64,000 bases of DNA from CBDBDZ01 sp965204215 (GTDB lineage: Bacteria > Pseudomonadota > Gammaproteobacteria > Pseudomonadales > GM7GCV1), in NCBI GenBank assembly GCA_965204215.1, contig CBDBDZ010000014.1, forward strand, positions 62,001 through 126,000, written 5' to 3'. Under the pieces are notes generated by a model. That model did not search any database. It was not told the origin of the DNA and was given only the letters and a program-made list of their open reading frames with translations. Of the stretch, positions 54,473 through 62,366 are shown in pieces (the first letter of the stretch is position 1; each line of letters begins with the position of its first letter). A program made the position numbers and the translations under genes.

Positions 54473-55657
54473 ATGACGAAAGAAGCAGTAATTGTCAGTG
54501 CCGCTCGCACCCCAATCGGTAGAGCTTACAAAGGGGCTTTTAATGATTTGCAATCACCCTCTTTATGCTCTCACGCTATTCAAGCAGCAGTAGGACGCGC
54601 TGGTGTTGACAAAGCCGAAATTGACGATTGCATTATAGGTGCAGCCATCGCTCAAGGTACTCAAAGTATGAATTTAGGACGCATTGCAGCCATTGCATCA
54701 GGTCTTCCTCCAACGGTTAGTGGTATGACAATAGACAGGCAGTGTTCATCGGGTTTAATGAGCATTGCAACAGGGGCAAAGCAAATTGTTCACGATGGTA
54801 TGTCTACCGTTCTGGCTGGTGGTTGTGAGTCTATTAGCCTGGTTCAAACCCAACACTACAATGGTCATAAATTAGCAGACCCTCAAGCTATTGCCAATTC
54901 TCCCAATATTTATATGGCGATGTTAGACACTGCTGAAGTCGTCGCCAAGCGCTACAATATCAGCCGTGAAGCACAAGATGAATATGCATTGCAGTCGCAA
55001 AAGCGTGTAGCAGTTGCTCAAGAAAATGGGTTGTACAATGATGAAGTTGTTCCAGTAACGGCTGAAAAATTAGTTACCAACAAGGAGACTGGCGAAACCA
55101 GTACCGAAACAGTTACTTTGACTAAAGACGAAGGCAATCGCCCTGCTACTACCTTGGAAGGTCTGAGTAGTTTAGGAGCCGTGCGCGATGGAGGTTCAAT
55201 TACTGCGGGTAATGCGTCGCAACTTTCAGATGGAGCAGCAGCTGTGGTATTAATGGATGGCAAACAAGCTGAACAGCGAAATTTAGAACCACTTGGTGCA
55301 TACCGCGGTATGGCGGTAACGGGGTGTGCTCCCGATGAAATGGGTATTGGCCCTGTTTTTGCAGTACCCGAATTGCTTAAGCGCAATGGTTTAACCATGG
55401 ATGATATCGGCCTTTGGGAACTAAATGAAGCCTTTGCTGTGCAAGTCATTTATTGTCGAGACAGGCTGGGTATTGATAATAATAAGCTTAATGTTAATGG
55501 AGGAGCAATTTCTATTGGCCACCCCTATGGTATGAGTGGTGCAAGAATGACCATGCACGCACTGATGGAGGGTCGTCGCCAAGGTGTCAAATATGTTGTT
55601 GTTACCATGTGTGTTGGTGGAGGCATGGGAGCTGCCGGATTATTTGAAGTCTATTAA
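54473..55657 (+). CDS. Acetyl-CoA C-acyltransferase (thiolase)
   Basis: 394 residues. It starts EAVIVSAARTPIGRAYKGAF and has the nucleophilic Cys in DRQCSSGLMSI, His in GGAISIGHPYGMSGARM and the second Cys in VVTMCVGGGMGAAG. Catalyses the reversible Claisen step between acyl-CoA and acetyl-CoA. The direction and chain length cannot be told from sequence. It heads a rightward run with a choline-sulfatase-like gene 51 bp later and a KAS III gene; all three may be co-transcribed. Confidence 0.93.
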   Translation: MTKEAVIVSAARTPIGRAYKGAFNDLQSPSLCSHAIQAAVGRAGVDKAEIDDCIIGAAIAQGTQSMNLGRIAAIASGLPPTVSGMTIDRQCSSGLMSIATGAKQIVHDGMSTVLAGGCESISLVQTQHYNGHKLADPQAIANSPNIYMAMLDTAEVVAKRYNISREAQDEYALQSQKRVAVAQENGLYNDEVVPVTAEKLVTNKETGETSTETVTLTKDEGNRPATTLEGLSSLGAVRDGGSITAGNASQLSDGAAAVVLMDGKQAEQRNLEPLGAYRGMAVTGCAPDEMGIGPVFAVPELLKRNGLTMDDIGLWELNEAFAVQVIYCRDRLGIDNNKLNVNGGAISIGHPYGMSGARMTMHALMEGRRQGVKYVVVTMCVGGGMGAAGLFEVY

Positions 55658-55708
55658 GCGTTAAAGTACGAATTTTTTGCATAGTGTTCTTCCTGTAAAG
55701 TAAGCATT

Positions 55709-57262
55709 ATGGGAAAAAACATTTTGGTTATCATGGCGGATCAACTCACTGCGTTTGGGTTGAATTGCTATGGTACAAATTATGCTATTACGCCTAACCT
55801 GGATAAATTAGCGGCTACTGGCTTATTATTCAAAAATGCTTATTCATCAAGTCCTTTGTGTACGCCGGCACGCTATGCATTTATGACAGGGCAACATGTT
55901 TCGGCTATAAGTGGTTACGATAATGCTTCTTACCTGCCTAGTACCGTACCAACCTTTGCACATTATTTAAGACAGATGGGTTATTTAACAGCGCTAGCCG
56001 GGAAAATGCATTTTGTCGGTTCGGATCAACTTCATGGTTTTGAAGAGCGCTACACTACAGACGTCTATCCTGCAGACTTTGGTTGGGTTCCCGACTGGAA
56101 AAACCCGGATAAACGCATAGACTTGTGGTACCACAATATGTCGTCAATCAAGCAGGCAGGTATAGCAAGTATCACCAACCAGCTTGCCTATGATGATGAA
56201 GTGGGAGCGGTCAGTATGCGGGCTTTATACAATTACGCACGCTCAATGCAGGATAAGCCTTTTTGCCTGGTGTCCAGTTTTATACACCCTCACGACCCTT
56301 ATGCCGCAAGACAAAAATACTGGGATATGTATACAAATGTTGACATTCCATTACCGAGTTGTGCAAGGCCAAACCCTAAGGATAATGACCCGCATAATTT
56401 ACGCCTTGAAAAGGTCATTGCCCTTGGTGCAGTGGACGTTTCAGAGCAAGAAATTATCAATGCGCGACGCGCATATTTTGCCAATGTAACCTATGTTGAT
56501 GAATGGGTTGGTCGATTAATTGACACTTTAGAAGAAACGGGACAACGCGATAATACAACCATTATTTTTACTAGCGACCATGGCGATATGCTTGGCGAAT
56601 ATGGTCTTTGGTACAAAATGAGTTTCCGCGAGTGGTCATCGCGTATTCCGTTAATAGTTAACGATAGAGATTTAAGCGTTGGTGAGGTTAATTTTCCTGT
56701 CAGTCAGCTTGATATACTACCAACACTAGTAGATATTGCGGTAAGTAGTTCTGATAAGCAAACAGCGCCAGAGGTTATTGACCCATTAAGTGGACACAGC
56801 TTGATTGATATTGCAAATAATAATGCAAAATATGATTCCAGAGTTGTTGCAGCTGAATATTTAGGCGAGGGTTTAAGCGAACCAATGTTAATGCTGAGAG
56901 ATAAACGGTATAAATACATTCAATGCAAGGGTGACCCGGATCAGTTGTTTGATTTGTACAATGACCTTAGCGAAATAACCAATTTAGCCAGTAATACAGA
57001 CTATAGTGAGTGCACACTAGCGTTTAAAAAATTAGCTGGTGAACACTGGAATGCCGATGAGTTAAAACAAAAAGTGTTAGTTGATCAACGCCGTCGCAGG
57101 TTGGTGTCCTCTGCACTGCATCATGGAAATTATCATAGCTGGGATTGGAACCCTATTCGTGATGCTTCGCAAGAATATACACGCTCGCATTTAGAGCTTT
57201 CGGCATTTGACTTTGAGTCGCGTTTTCCAAGGCCACCTGAATTTAAACCTCGCTGGAAATAA
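55709..57262 (+). CDS. betC: Sulfatase of the choline-sulfatase type
   Basis: 517 residues. Type I sulfatase fold: IMADQLTAFGLNCYG (metal Asp), the formylglycine motif CTPAR in SSSPLCTPARYAFMTG, FTSDHGDMLGEYGLWYK near the metal site. The C-terminal segment NYHSWDWNPIRDASQEYTRS matches the WDxxPxxDAS ending of choline-sulfatases. No signal peptide, so cytoplasmic. Expected to release choline from choline-O-sulfate, but no betA, betB or betI is nearby. Substrate is therefore a family-level call. Confidence 0.85.
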   Translation: MGKNILVIMADQLTAFGLNCYGTNYAITPNLDKLAATGLLFKNAYSSSPLCTPARYAFMTGQHVSAISGYDNASYLPSTVPTFAHYLRQMGYLTALAGKMHFVGSDQLHGFEERYTTDVYPADFGWVPDWKNPDKRIDLWYHNMSSIKQAGIASITNQLAYDDEVGAVSMRALYNYARSMQDKPFCLVSSFIHPHDPYAARQKYWDMYTNVDIPLPSCARPNPKDNDPHNLRLEKVIALGAVDVSEQEIINARRAYFANVTYVDEWVGRLIDTLEETGQRDNTTIIFTSDHGDMLGEYGLWYKMSFREWSSRIPLIVNDRDLSVGEVNFPVSQLDILPTLVDIAVSSSDKQTAPEVIDPLSGHSLIDIANNNAKYDSRVVAAEYLGEGLSEPMLMLRDKRYKYIQCKGDPDQLFDLYNDLSEITNLASNTDYSECTLAFKKLAGEHWNADELKQKVLVDQRRRRLVSSALHHGNYHSWDWNPIRDASQEYTRSHLELSAFDFESRFPRPPEFKPRWK

Positions 57263-57265
57263 TTC

Positions 57266-58399
57266 ATGAATTACACAGAAAGTTGCGCAGTTATAAGTGG
57301 TACAGGGTTATGGATTCCTGAAAATGTTGTAACTAATGAAGAATTGGTGGAATCTTATAATAAGTGGGCAACAAAATACAATGCAGATAATGCCAGAGCA
57401 ATTGTCTCTGGTGAGCTTGAAGAAAAACCACTGTCAAGTGCAAGCTTTATTGCTAAAGCATCGGGTATTAAAAGCCGTTATGCCTACCGCAAAGAAGGCA
57501 TTTTAGATATCGAGCGTATGCGTCCTTACATTCCAGCAAGAGGTGATGATGAAACTTCTGTACAGGCAGAAATGGCTATTAACGCTGCGAGAAAAGCACT
57601 GGATAATGCGGGTAAGAAGCCGGCAGATATTGATGCAGTTATTGTCTCATGCGCCTATACTCAGCGCTCCTACCCTGCTATAGCTATTGAAGTTCAAGAT
57701 GCTTTGGGCATCAAAGGTTTTGGTTTTGATATGTTAGTTGCCTGCTCGGCAGCAACTTTTGCGTTACATCGTGCCTATGAAATGGTTGTTGCAGGAACAG
57801 CTAATGCTGTATTGGTTATCGACCCTGAGTTGACATCGCCGCAGGTCAATTATTGCGATAGAGACAGCCATTTTATTTTTGGTGATGTTTCAATTGCCAC
57901 TGTAGTAGAGCGCAGCGATACATCCAATAGTGCCCATTGTTACAAAATTTTGGGCATCAAAGCCCAGACGGTTTATTCTAATAATATTCGCTCCAATTTC
58001 GGTTATACCAGTAGAACCAGCGATACAGACCCCTACGCTGCTGATGCTTTGTTCTCTCAAAATGGGCAAAAAGTGTTTAAAGAAGTGTGTCCAATGGCTG
58101 CAAAACACATTAGTGATCATTTACAGCAATATGATTTAGATGCAAACGATCTGACGCGGTGGTGGCTGCATCAAGCCAATATCAATATGAATACGCTCAT
58201 TAGTAAACGCTTATTGGGGCGTGATGCAACCGAAAAAGAAGCTCCTATAGTGCTTGACCGTTTTGCTAATACAGCATCTGCTGGGTCAATTATTGCGTTT
58301 AACCTTTATAATCAAGATTTGGTTGCAGGCGATATAGGTGTGATTTGTTCTTTTGGGGCGGGTTACTCTATTGGCTCGTTGGTGATAGAGAAGGTTTAA
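57266..58399 (+). CDS. Beta-ketoacyl-[acyl-carrier-protein] synthase III-like protein
   Basis: 377 residues, longer than FabH (about 317). The catalytic triad is present: Cys in MLVACSAATFAL, His in WWLHQANINMN, Asn in DRFANTASAGSIIAF. The extra N-terminal length (ESYNKWATKYNADNARAIVS) resembles the longer KAS III group that uses medium-chain acyl-CoA primers. It condenses acyl-CoA with malonyl-ACP. It begins 4 bp after betC. The stop TAA merges with a dispersed repeat (TAACCCGGATTATTC). Confidence 0.88.
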   Translation: MNYTESCAVISGTGLWIPENVVTNEELVESYNKWATKYNADNARAIVSGELEEKPLSSASFIAKASGIKSRYAYRKEGILDIERMRPYIPARGDDETSVQAEMAINAARKALDNAGKKPADIDAVIVSCAYTQRSYPAIAIEVQDALGIKGFGFDMLVACSAATFALHRAYEMVVAGTANAVLVIDPELTSPQVNYCDRDSHFIFGDVSIATVVERSDTSNSAHCYKILGIKAQTVYSNNIRSNFGYTSRTSDTDPYAADALFSQNGQKVFKEVCPMAAKHISDHLQQYDLDANDLTRWWLHQANINMNTLISKRLLGRDATEKEAPIVLDRFANTASAGSIIAFNLYNQDLVAGDIGVICSFGAGYSIGSLVIEKV

Positions 58400-58411
58400 C
58401 CCGGATTATTC
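58398..58411. repeat. Dispersed repeat A variant at the KAS III stop
   Basis: AACCCGGATTATTC; the first two bases are the last two of the stop codon TAA (58397-58399). It differs from the pdxB copy after ATTAT. It opens the 193-bp gap 58400-58592, which holds the terminator below and no gene that I can see. Confidence 0.5.
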
Positions 58412-58547
58412 TGGATAGCGTGGTGAATTTTCATGTCTGATTCACTCAAACTTGCAGTATATAGCCTGAGTGACTTTGCCAACGCTTGTGCCACATATTA
58501 TCGGTATTTTCATGCTGAATTAATAATAAGTGGTGGAGCCAATACAA

Positions 58548-58571
58548 AATGCCCGACTGAAGTCGGGCATT
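58548..58571 (-). terminator. Rho-independent terminator of the YHS-domain gene
   Basis: A 10-bp perfect stem (AATGCCCGAC / GTCGGGCATT) with a TGAA loop. Read on the minus strand it is followed by TTTTGTATT, so it should stop transcription from the YHS gene, whose stop lies 22 bp before. It may also help end the thiolase operon on the other strand. Confidence 0.75.
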
Positions 58572-58592
58572 GAGAGAAAGGGCTAAACGAGT

Positions 58593-59054
58593 TTATTCGT
58601 CTAACAGGTCTTCTAATAAATCAGGCCAAAGTTCATTGCCATCAACAATATACTTCTTCGTGTCTTTCTTCCATTTCTTCTGAATTCTGGCATCGTAATT
58701 TAAGTATAGCTTATCGTCAATAATGCTAAATTGTGAGGGATTAATTTTAGCAGTATCGTCGTGAGCTACGGCCCAGGCGCAGTAACCCCCGTATTGAGGT
58801 GCATATTTTTCAGGATTGGCAGCAAATAATTCCAAATTTTCTTTAGAGCTGAATAGCCAGCGCGAATCACTCCATTGGTATTCAAACTCTTCAGAGCCTT
58901 TCACTGGTGCATTTTGAGTAAAATAGGCAACGACATCGTAGCCCCCAATAACAAAGTCTGAATTACTGAAACGACCAATTTTGGTATTGTAAGCACCAGC
59001 TGCAAAAACGCTAAAAGATAATGTAAGTAGAACGAGGGCTAGTATTTTTTTCAT
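58593..59054 (-). CDS. Exported YHS-domain protein
   Basis: 153 residues. A clear signal peptide (MKKILALVLLTLSFSVFAAG) precedes a YHS-type domain: VIGGYDVVAYFTQNAPVKGS, FEYQWSDSRWLFSSKENLEL and FAANPEKYAPQYGGYCAWAV. YHS domains are thought to bind metals, but the function here is unknown. Periplasmic. A terminator follows its stop, so the gene is probably monocistronic. Confidence 0.85.
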   Translation of the reverse strand: MKKILALVLLTLSFSVFAAGAYNTKIGRFSNSDFVIGGYDVVAYFTQNAPVKGSEEFEYQWSDSRWLFSSKENLELFAANPEKYAPQYGGYCAWAVAHDDTAKINPSQFSIIDDKLYLNYDARIQKKWKKDTKKYIVDGNELWPDLLEDLLDE

Positions 59055-59138
59055 AATAGAATCTGTTGTTTGTTGTTAAATTTAGTGTCTTAGAGTTAAT
59101 AGTAATTAAATTGGTTCAATCATATTGGTACATTTTGG

Positions 59139-60107
59139 TTATTTCGCCCATTGCCCATAGCGATTGGCTTTTGAGCGAACAGGTATAGCTTGATATGTTG
59201 ATGAAGCTGCTGACTCATTACTTACACCATGAGGGACATGACCACTGGCAACATATTCACTGGCAGATTCGCAATTACGCGATTGGTCATCAAAAAATAC
59301 GTCTGCTCCATAAGACTGTAAAAACTCTGCTTTATCCAACCCCCCTAAAAATAATGATTCGTCAATGCGAATATTCCAGCTGCGCAAGGTGCGGATTACG
59401 CGCTCGTGGCTTGGAGCAGAACGTGCGGTAACTAGTGCGGTGCGAATGGGGCAACTGTCTTGAGGTAATTGTGTTTGAATATTGTGTAGAGCTGCTAAAA
59501 AGGGTCTAAAAGGACCACCGCTTAAATTATTCCAGGCATTTGATTGTTCATTTTGAGTAAAGTCTTGCAGACCTCGCTGCTGATAAATTCGCTCCGATTC
59601 GTCGCCAAAAATAACGGCATCACCATCAAATGCAAACCGCAATTCTGAATCATCGGTTGCAGAGGCATTGTTATCTCGGTTAAACATGGTGGCAGCGGCA
59701 ACACCTACATCCAGTGCGTGTTTGGCATCATTGCCATCCATTGATAAAAACAATTGACTGTTAAAGGCTTTAATGTAACGCCAAGGGTCGCGCCCGCCGC
59801 AAAAAGCGGCGCGATCAATATCCAGGCTATGATGTTTTATGGAATTAAAAACACGCAATCCACTATCGCCGCTATTGCGGGAGAGTAAAATGACTTCCAC
59901 TAATTTGTTATTGTGGTCGTAAAGGTTATTGAGGTCGAGGAGTTTTCGAACTAAATTAAAGGCCTCTCCAGGCGCTAATGGTGTGTCTTCGTGTTGTATT
60001 TGGTAACGCGCATAGGCATCAACACCATCTTGAGTATATACGCTGTGGCTTTCATCCATGTTAAACAAAGCCCTTGAAGATATTGCAATAACCAGTGGTT
60101 GATGCAT
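59139..60107 (-). CDS. Cytosolic 5'-nucleotidase-like protein (PF06189 type)
   Basis: 322 residues. It contains LVIAISSRALFNMDESH, FNLVRKLLDLN, FCGGRDPWRYIKAF, the phosphatase Asp in LRFAFDGDAVIFGDESE and a late FFDDQSRNCESAS, the pattern of the bacterial 5'-nucleotidase family related to animal cN-I. It should dephosphorylate nucleoside monophosphates. Start and length are normal. It follows yajC by 58 bp on the same strand. Confidence 0.8.
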   Translation of the reverse strand: MHQPLVIAISSRALFNMDESHSVYTQDGVDAYARYQIQHEDTPLAPGEAFNLVRKLLDLNNLYDHNNKLVEVILLSRNSGDSGLRVFNSIKHHSLDIDRAAFCGGRDPWRYIKAFNSQLFLSMDGNDAKHALDVGVAAATMFNRDNNASATDDSELRFAFDGDAVIFGDESERIYQQRGLQDFTQNEQSNAWNNLSGGPFRPFLAALHNIQTQLPQDSCPIRTALVTARSAPSHERVIRTLRSWNIRIDESLFLGGLDKAEFLQSYGADVFFDDQSRNCESASEYVASGHVPHGVSNESAASSTYQAIPVRSKANRYGQWAK

Positions 60108-60155
60108 TGTGCTAGCTCATAATGGTTAAATTCTAGGCTAACCTATGATAGCCTT

Positions 60156-60166
60156 TAATCTGGGTT
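60156..60166. repeat. Dispersed repeat A variant at the yajC stop
   Basis: On the minus strand TAAACCCAGATTA begins with the yajC stop codon. A six-base-stem hairpin (AGGCTA/TAGCCT, 60135-60154) lies just beyond and may act as a weak terminator. Confidence 0.45.
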
Positions 60167-60510
60167 TAAGCAATCCCCTTGATTGTGCCTTTAGGTAGCA
60201 CAGCGTGAACTGCCTGACGTTGAAATGATAATTCTATGGCTTTGTTGTTGTCTTTGCCAGCCTTAACGCTAACGTAGTGGTCATCTAATGTAGTTATTTT
60301 GCCAAGCATGCCGCTGGTTAAAACCACTTCATCGCCAACACTAAGGCTATTAACTAACTGTTGATGCTCTTTTTGACGTTTGCGCTGCGGGCGAATGAGA
60401 AGCAGGTACATCAATAAAAATAAGCCACCAAAAATAAGTAATTGAAAAATTGGGTTAGACTCAGATGTTGCAGCCTGGGCATAGGCAGGAGTAATAAAAA
60501 AATCTAGCAT
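60166..60510 (-). CDS. yajC: Sec translocon accessory subunit YajC
   Basis: 114 residues. One membrane segment (about 22-41, PIFQLLIFGGLFLLMYLLLI), then RPQRKRQKEHQQLVNSLSVGDEVVLTSGMLGKI, the standard YajC pattern. It joins SecDF at the inner membrane. tgt, secD and secF, its usual companions, are absent here, so the operon is split. It lies downstream of bcp by 15 bp. Confidence 0.93.
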   Translation of the reverse strand: MLDFFITPAYAQAATSESNPIFQLLIFGGLFLLMYLLLIRPQRKRQKEHQQLVNSLSVGDEVVLTSGMLGKITTLDDHYVSVKAGKDNNKAIELSFQRQAVHAVLPKGTIKGIA

Positions 60511-60525
60511 AATGTTAATAATGTA

Positions 60526-60981
60526 TTATTTATAGTAATTGAGTAAATCGGTGTGATGTGTTTTGGTTTTGACTTTATCCATAACAGAGCTGATAACACC
60601 TTGTTCATTAATAAAAAAAGTACTGCGAACAACCCCCATATATTCTTTGCCCATAAATTTCTTTAATTGCCAAACACTGTAAGCTTTACTGGTTTCAGTT
60701 TCAGGGTCTGACAATAAATCAAAGTTCAATTGATGCTTTTCTTCAAACTTTTTAAGTTTGTTTGGCAAATCAGGGCTTACAGCAAAGACTTTAATACCTT
60801 TGGCAGCAAGGTCGTTTTTACTATCGCGAATACCGCAGGCTTGTACAGTGCAACCAGGAGTCAGAGCCTTAGGGTAAAAGTAAACAACAATGGGCTTACC
60901 GCGATAGTCACTGAGTTTTATTGATTCGCCATTCTGATTTAGTAGCTCAAAATCAGGTGCGCTGTCGCCAACTTGTAACAT
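60526..60981 (-). CDS. bcp: Thiol peroxidase of the Bcp/PrxQ type
   Basis: 151 residues from the ATG at 60981 (MLQVGDSAPDFELL); upstream ATGs to 61020 would overlap mdh. The peroxidatic Cys lies in TPGCTVQACGIRDS, with the resolving Cys five residues on (CxxxxC), as in atypical two-Cys Bcp. It reduces hydroperoxides using thioredoxin. It is 10 bp downstream of mdh and upstream of yajC. Confidence 0.92.
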   Translation of the reverse strand: MLQVGDSAPDFELLNQNGESIKLSDYRGKPIVVYFYPKALTPGCTVQACGIRDSKNDLAAKGIKVFAVSPDLPNKLKKFEEKHQLNFDLLSDPETETSKAYSVWQLKKFMGKEYMGVVRSTFFINEQGVISSVMDKVKTKTHHTDLLNYYK

Positions 60982-60991
60982 AAAAAAGCAA

Positions 60992-61972
60992 TTAAGGTAG
61001 TAAGTGGTTAACGGCATCACGCTCTTCCTTTAGCTCTTGTTCGGTAGCGCGCATTTTGGCAATGGAAAATTCATTGTTTTCCAAACCTTGAACAATGCTC
61101 CAATCGCCATTTTTGCAAACGCAGGGCATACCATAAATTAGACCTTTTTCTATACCGTAGCTTCCGTCACTGTATATGCCCATGCTTACCCAATCGTTCA
61201 CAGTTGTTCCCAAAGCCCAGGAACGCATGTGGTCTATAGCTGCCGATGCTGCAGAGGCCGCGGAGGAAGCGCCTCGCGCATCAATAATTGCTGCGCCGCG
61301 TTGTTGTACAGTGGGAATAAAATCAGATTTGTACCAATGGCTGTCAATACCATCAATAACAGCGTTGCCGTTAATTGTAGTATGGTGCAAATCAGGGTAT
61401 TGTGTTGATGAATGATTACCCCAAATAATCATTTTTGAAATATCGGTACTGGCTACTTGCTGTTTTGATGCCAGCTGTGAAATGGCTCGGTTGTGGTCAA
61501 GGCGAACCATGGCGGTAAACTGTCTGGGGTTGATAGAAGGTGCATTGCGTTGGGTAATCAACGCATTGGTATTGGCTGGGTTGCCCACTACTAAAACTTT
61601 TATGTTACGGCTGGCAACAGCGTCAATGGCTTTACCTTGAACTGAAAAGATAGCAGCATTGGCTTCCAGCAAATCTTTGCGTTCCATGCCAGGGCCTCTA
61701 GGTCTTGCGCCTACCAACAGAGCATAATCGCTATCTTTAAATGCGATATCAGGATCGTCAGTTGTAATAATGTCATGTAGTAGTGGAAAGGCGCAATCTT
61801 CTAATTCCATGGCTACTCCTTGTAGTGCGTTCAACGCAGGAGTAATTTCAAGACATTGTAGAATTACTGGTTGATCATCGCCTAGCATATTACCTACGGC
61901 AATTCGAAAAAGTAAAGAGTAGCTAATTTGGCCAGCAGCACCAGTAACAGTAACACGAATGGGAGTTTTCAT
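60992..61972 (-). CDS. mdh: Malate dehydrogenase
   Basis: 326 residues from the ATG at 61972 (MKTPIRVTVTGAAGQISYSLLF). The longer frame to 62077 reads the antisense of tRNA-His and is not coding. NAD fold GAAGQISYSLL, substrate loop GARPRGPGMERKDLL, catalytic His in IIWGNHSSTQYPDL. Interconverts malate and oxaloacetate in the TCA cycle. It starts only 27 bp from the 3' end of the upstream tRNA-His, so it may be read from the tRNA promoter. Confidence 0.95.
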   Translation of the reverse strand: MKTPIRVTVTGAAGQISYSLLFRIAVGNMLGDDQPVILQCLEITPALNALQGVAMELEDCAFPLLHDIITTDDPDIAFKDSDYALLVGARPRGPGMERKDLLEANAAIFSVQGKAIDAVASRNIKVLVVGNPANTNALITQRNAPSINPRQFTAMVRLDHNRAISQLASKQQVASTDISKMIIWGNHSSTQYPDLHHTTINGNAVIDGIDSHWYKSDFIPTVQQRGAAIIDARGASSAASAASAAIDHMRSWALGTTVNDWVSMGIYSDGSYGIEKGLIYGMPCVCKNGDWSIVQGLENNEFSIAKMRATEQELKEERDAVNHLLP

Positions 61973-61998
61973 AAATAGTAACCTCTGTATCAATTTAA

Positions 61999-62075
61999 TG
62001 GGGTGGCTGACGGGATTTGAACCCGCGACCACTGGAATCACAATCCAGCGCTCTACCAACTGAGCTACAGCCACC
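61999..62075 (-). tRNA. tRNA-His (GUG)
   Basis: Cloverleaf on the minus strand with anticodon GTG, encoded CCA end (61999-62001), the extra 5' G paired to C73, and the T-arm GGGTTCAAATCCC. 77 nt. Third of a three-tRNA cluster. Confidence 0.96.
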
Positions 62076-62089
62076 ATAGGAAGGAGTCA

Positions 62090-62166
62090 TGGCGCGCCCG
62101 CCAGGACTCGAACCTGGAACCTACGGCTTAGAAGGCCGTTGCTCTATCCAGTTGAGCTACAAGCGC
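62090..62166 (-). tRNA. tRNA-Arg (UCU)
   Basis: Cloverleaf on the minus strand: acceptor GCGCTTG, anticodon TCT in CCTTCTAAG, T-arm CAGGTTCGAGTCCTG, encoded CCA. 77 nt. Lies 14 bp upstream of tRNA-His. Confidence 0.96.
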
Positions 62167-62190
62167 AAGTCAACAACATTATTATTAAAC

Positions 62191-62267
62191 TGGTCGGGGT
62201 AGAGAGATTCGAACTCCCGACATCCTGCTCCCAAAGCAGGCGCGCTACCAGACTGCGCTATACCCCG
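62191..62267 (-). tRNA. tRNA-Pro (UGG)
   Basis: Cloverleaf on the minus strand: acceptor CGGGGTA, anticodon TGG in TTTGGGA, T-arm GGGAGTTCGAATCTCTC, encoded CCA. 77 nt. First of the cluster, about 9 nt after the predicted start of transcription. Confidence 0.96.
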
Positions 62268-62282
62268 GAAATCAAAGGGCGC

Positions 62283-62311
62283 ATAATACTGTCACTTAAA
62301 GAATCTGTCTA
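62283..62311 (-). promoter_or_regulatory. Sigma-70 promoter of the tRNA-Pro-Arg-His cluster
   Basis: On the minus strand: -35 TAGACA (62306-62311), exactly 17-bp spacer, -10 TATTAT (62283-62288). It lies just upstream of tRNA-Pro, with the right geometry for a strong stable-RNA promoter. Confidence 0.7.
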
Positions 62312-62332
62312 GCCCCAACTTGCTGAAATAGG

Positions 62333-62338
62333 TATAAT
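62333..62338 (+). promoter_or_regulatory. Candidate -10 element for ispG
   Basis: Perfect TATAAT about 29 bp before the ispG ATG. No convincing -35 lies 16-18 bp upstream, so the promoter may be weak or activator-dependent; it is back to back with the tRNA promoter. Confidence 0.45.
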
Positions 62339-62366
62339 AACACGTCTTTATCTCAAACAGCTCACT

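Noticed and set aside
55018..55449. A 143-codon open frame on the minus strand inside the thiolase gene
   Set aside because: Shadow of the coding strand; the amino-acid composition is low-complexity Ser/Pro/Thr and there is no family pattern.
58401..58547. A possible small gene between the KAS III gene and the terminator
   Set aside because: The frames after the repeat are short and stop quickly; no family pattern or ribosome-binding site is convincing.
61973..62077. A 35-residue N-terminal extension of Mdh (VAVAQLVERWIVIPVVAGSN...)
   Set aside because: This is the well-known false translation of tRNA sequence: it reads through tRNA-His. The real start is the ATG at 61972.
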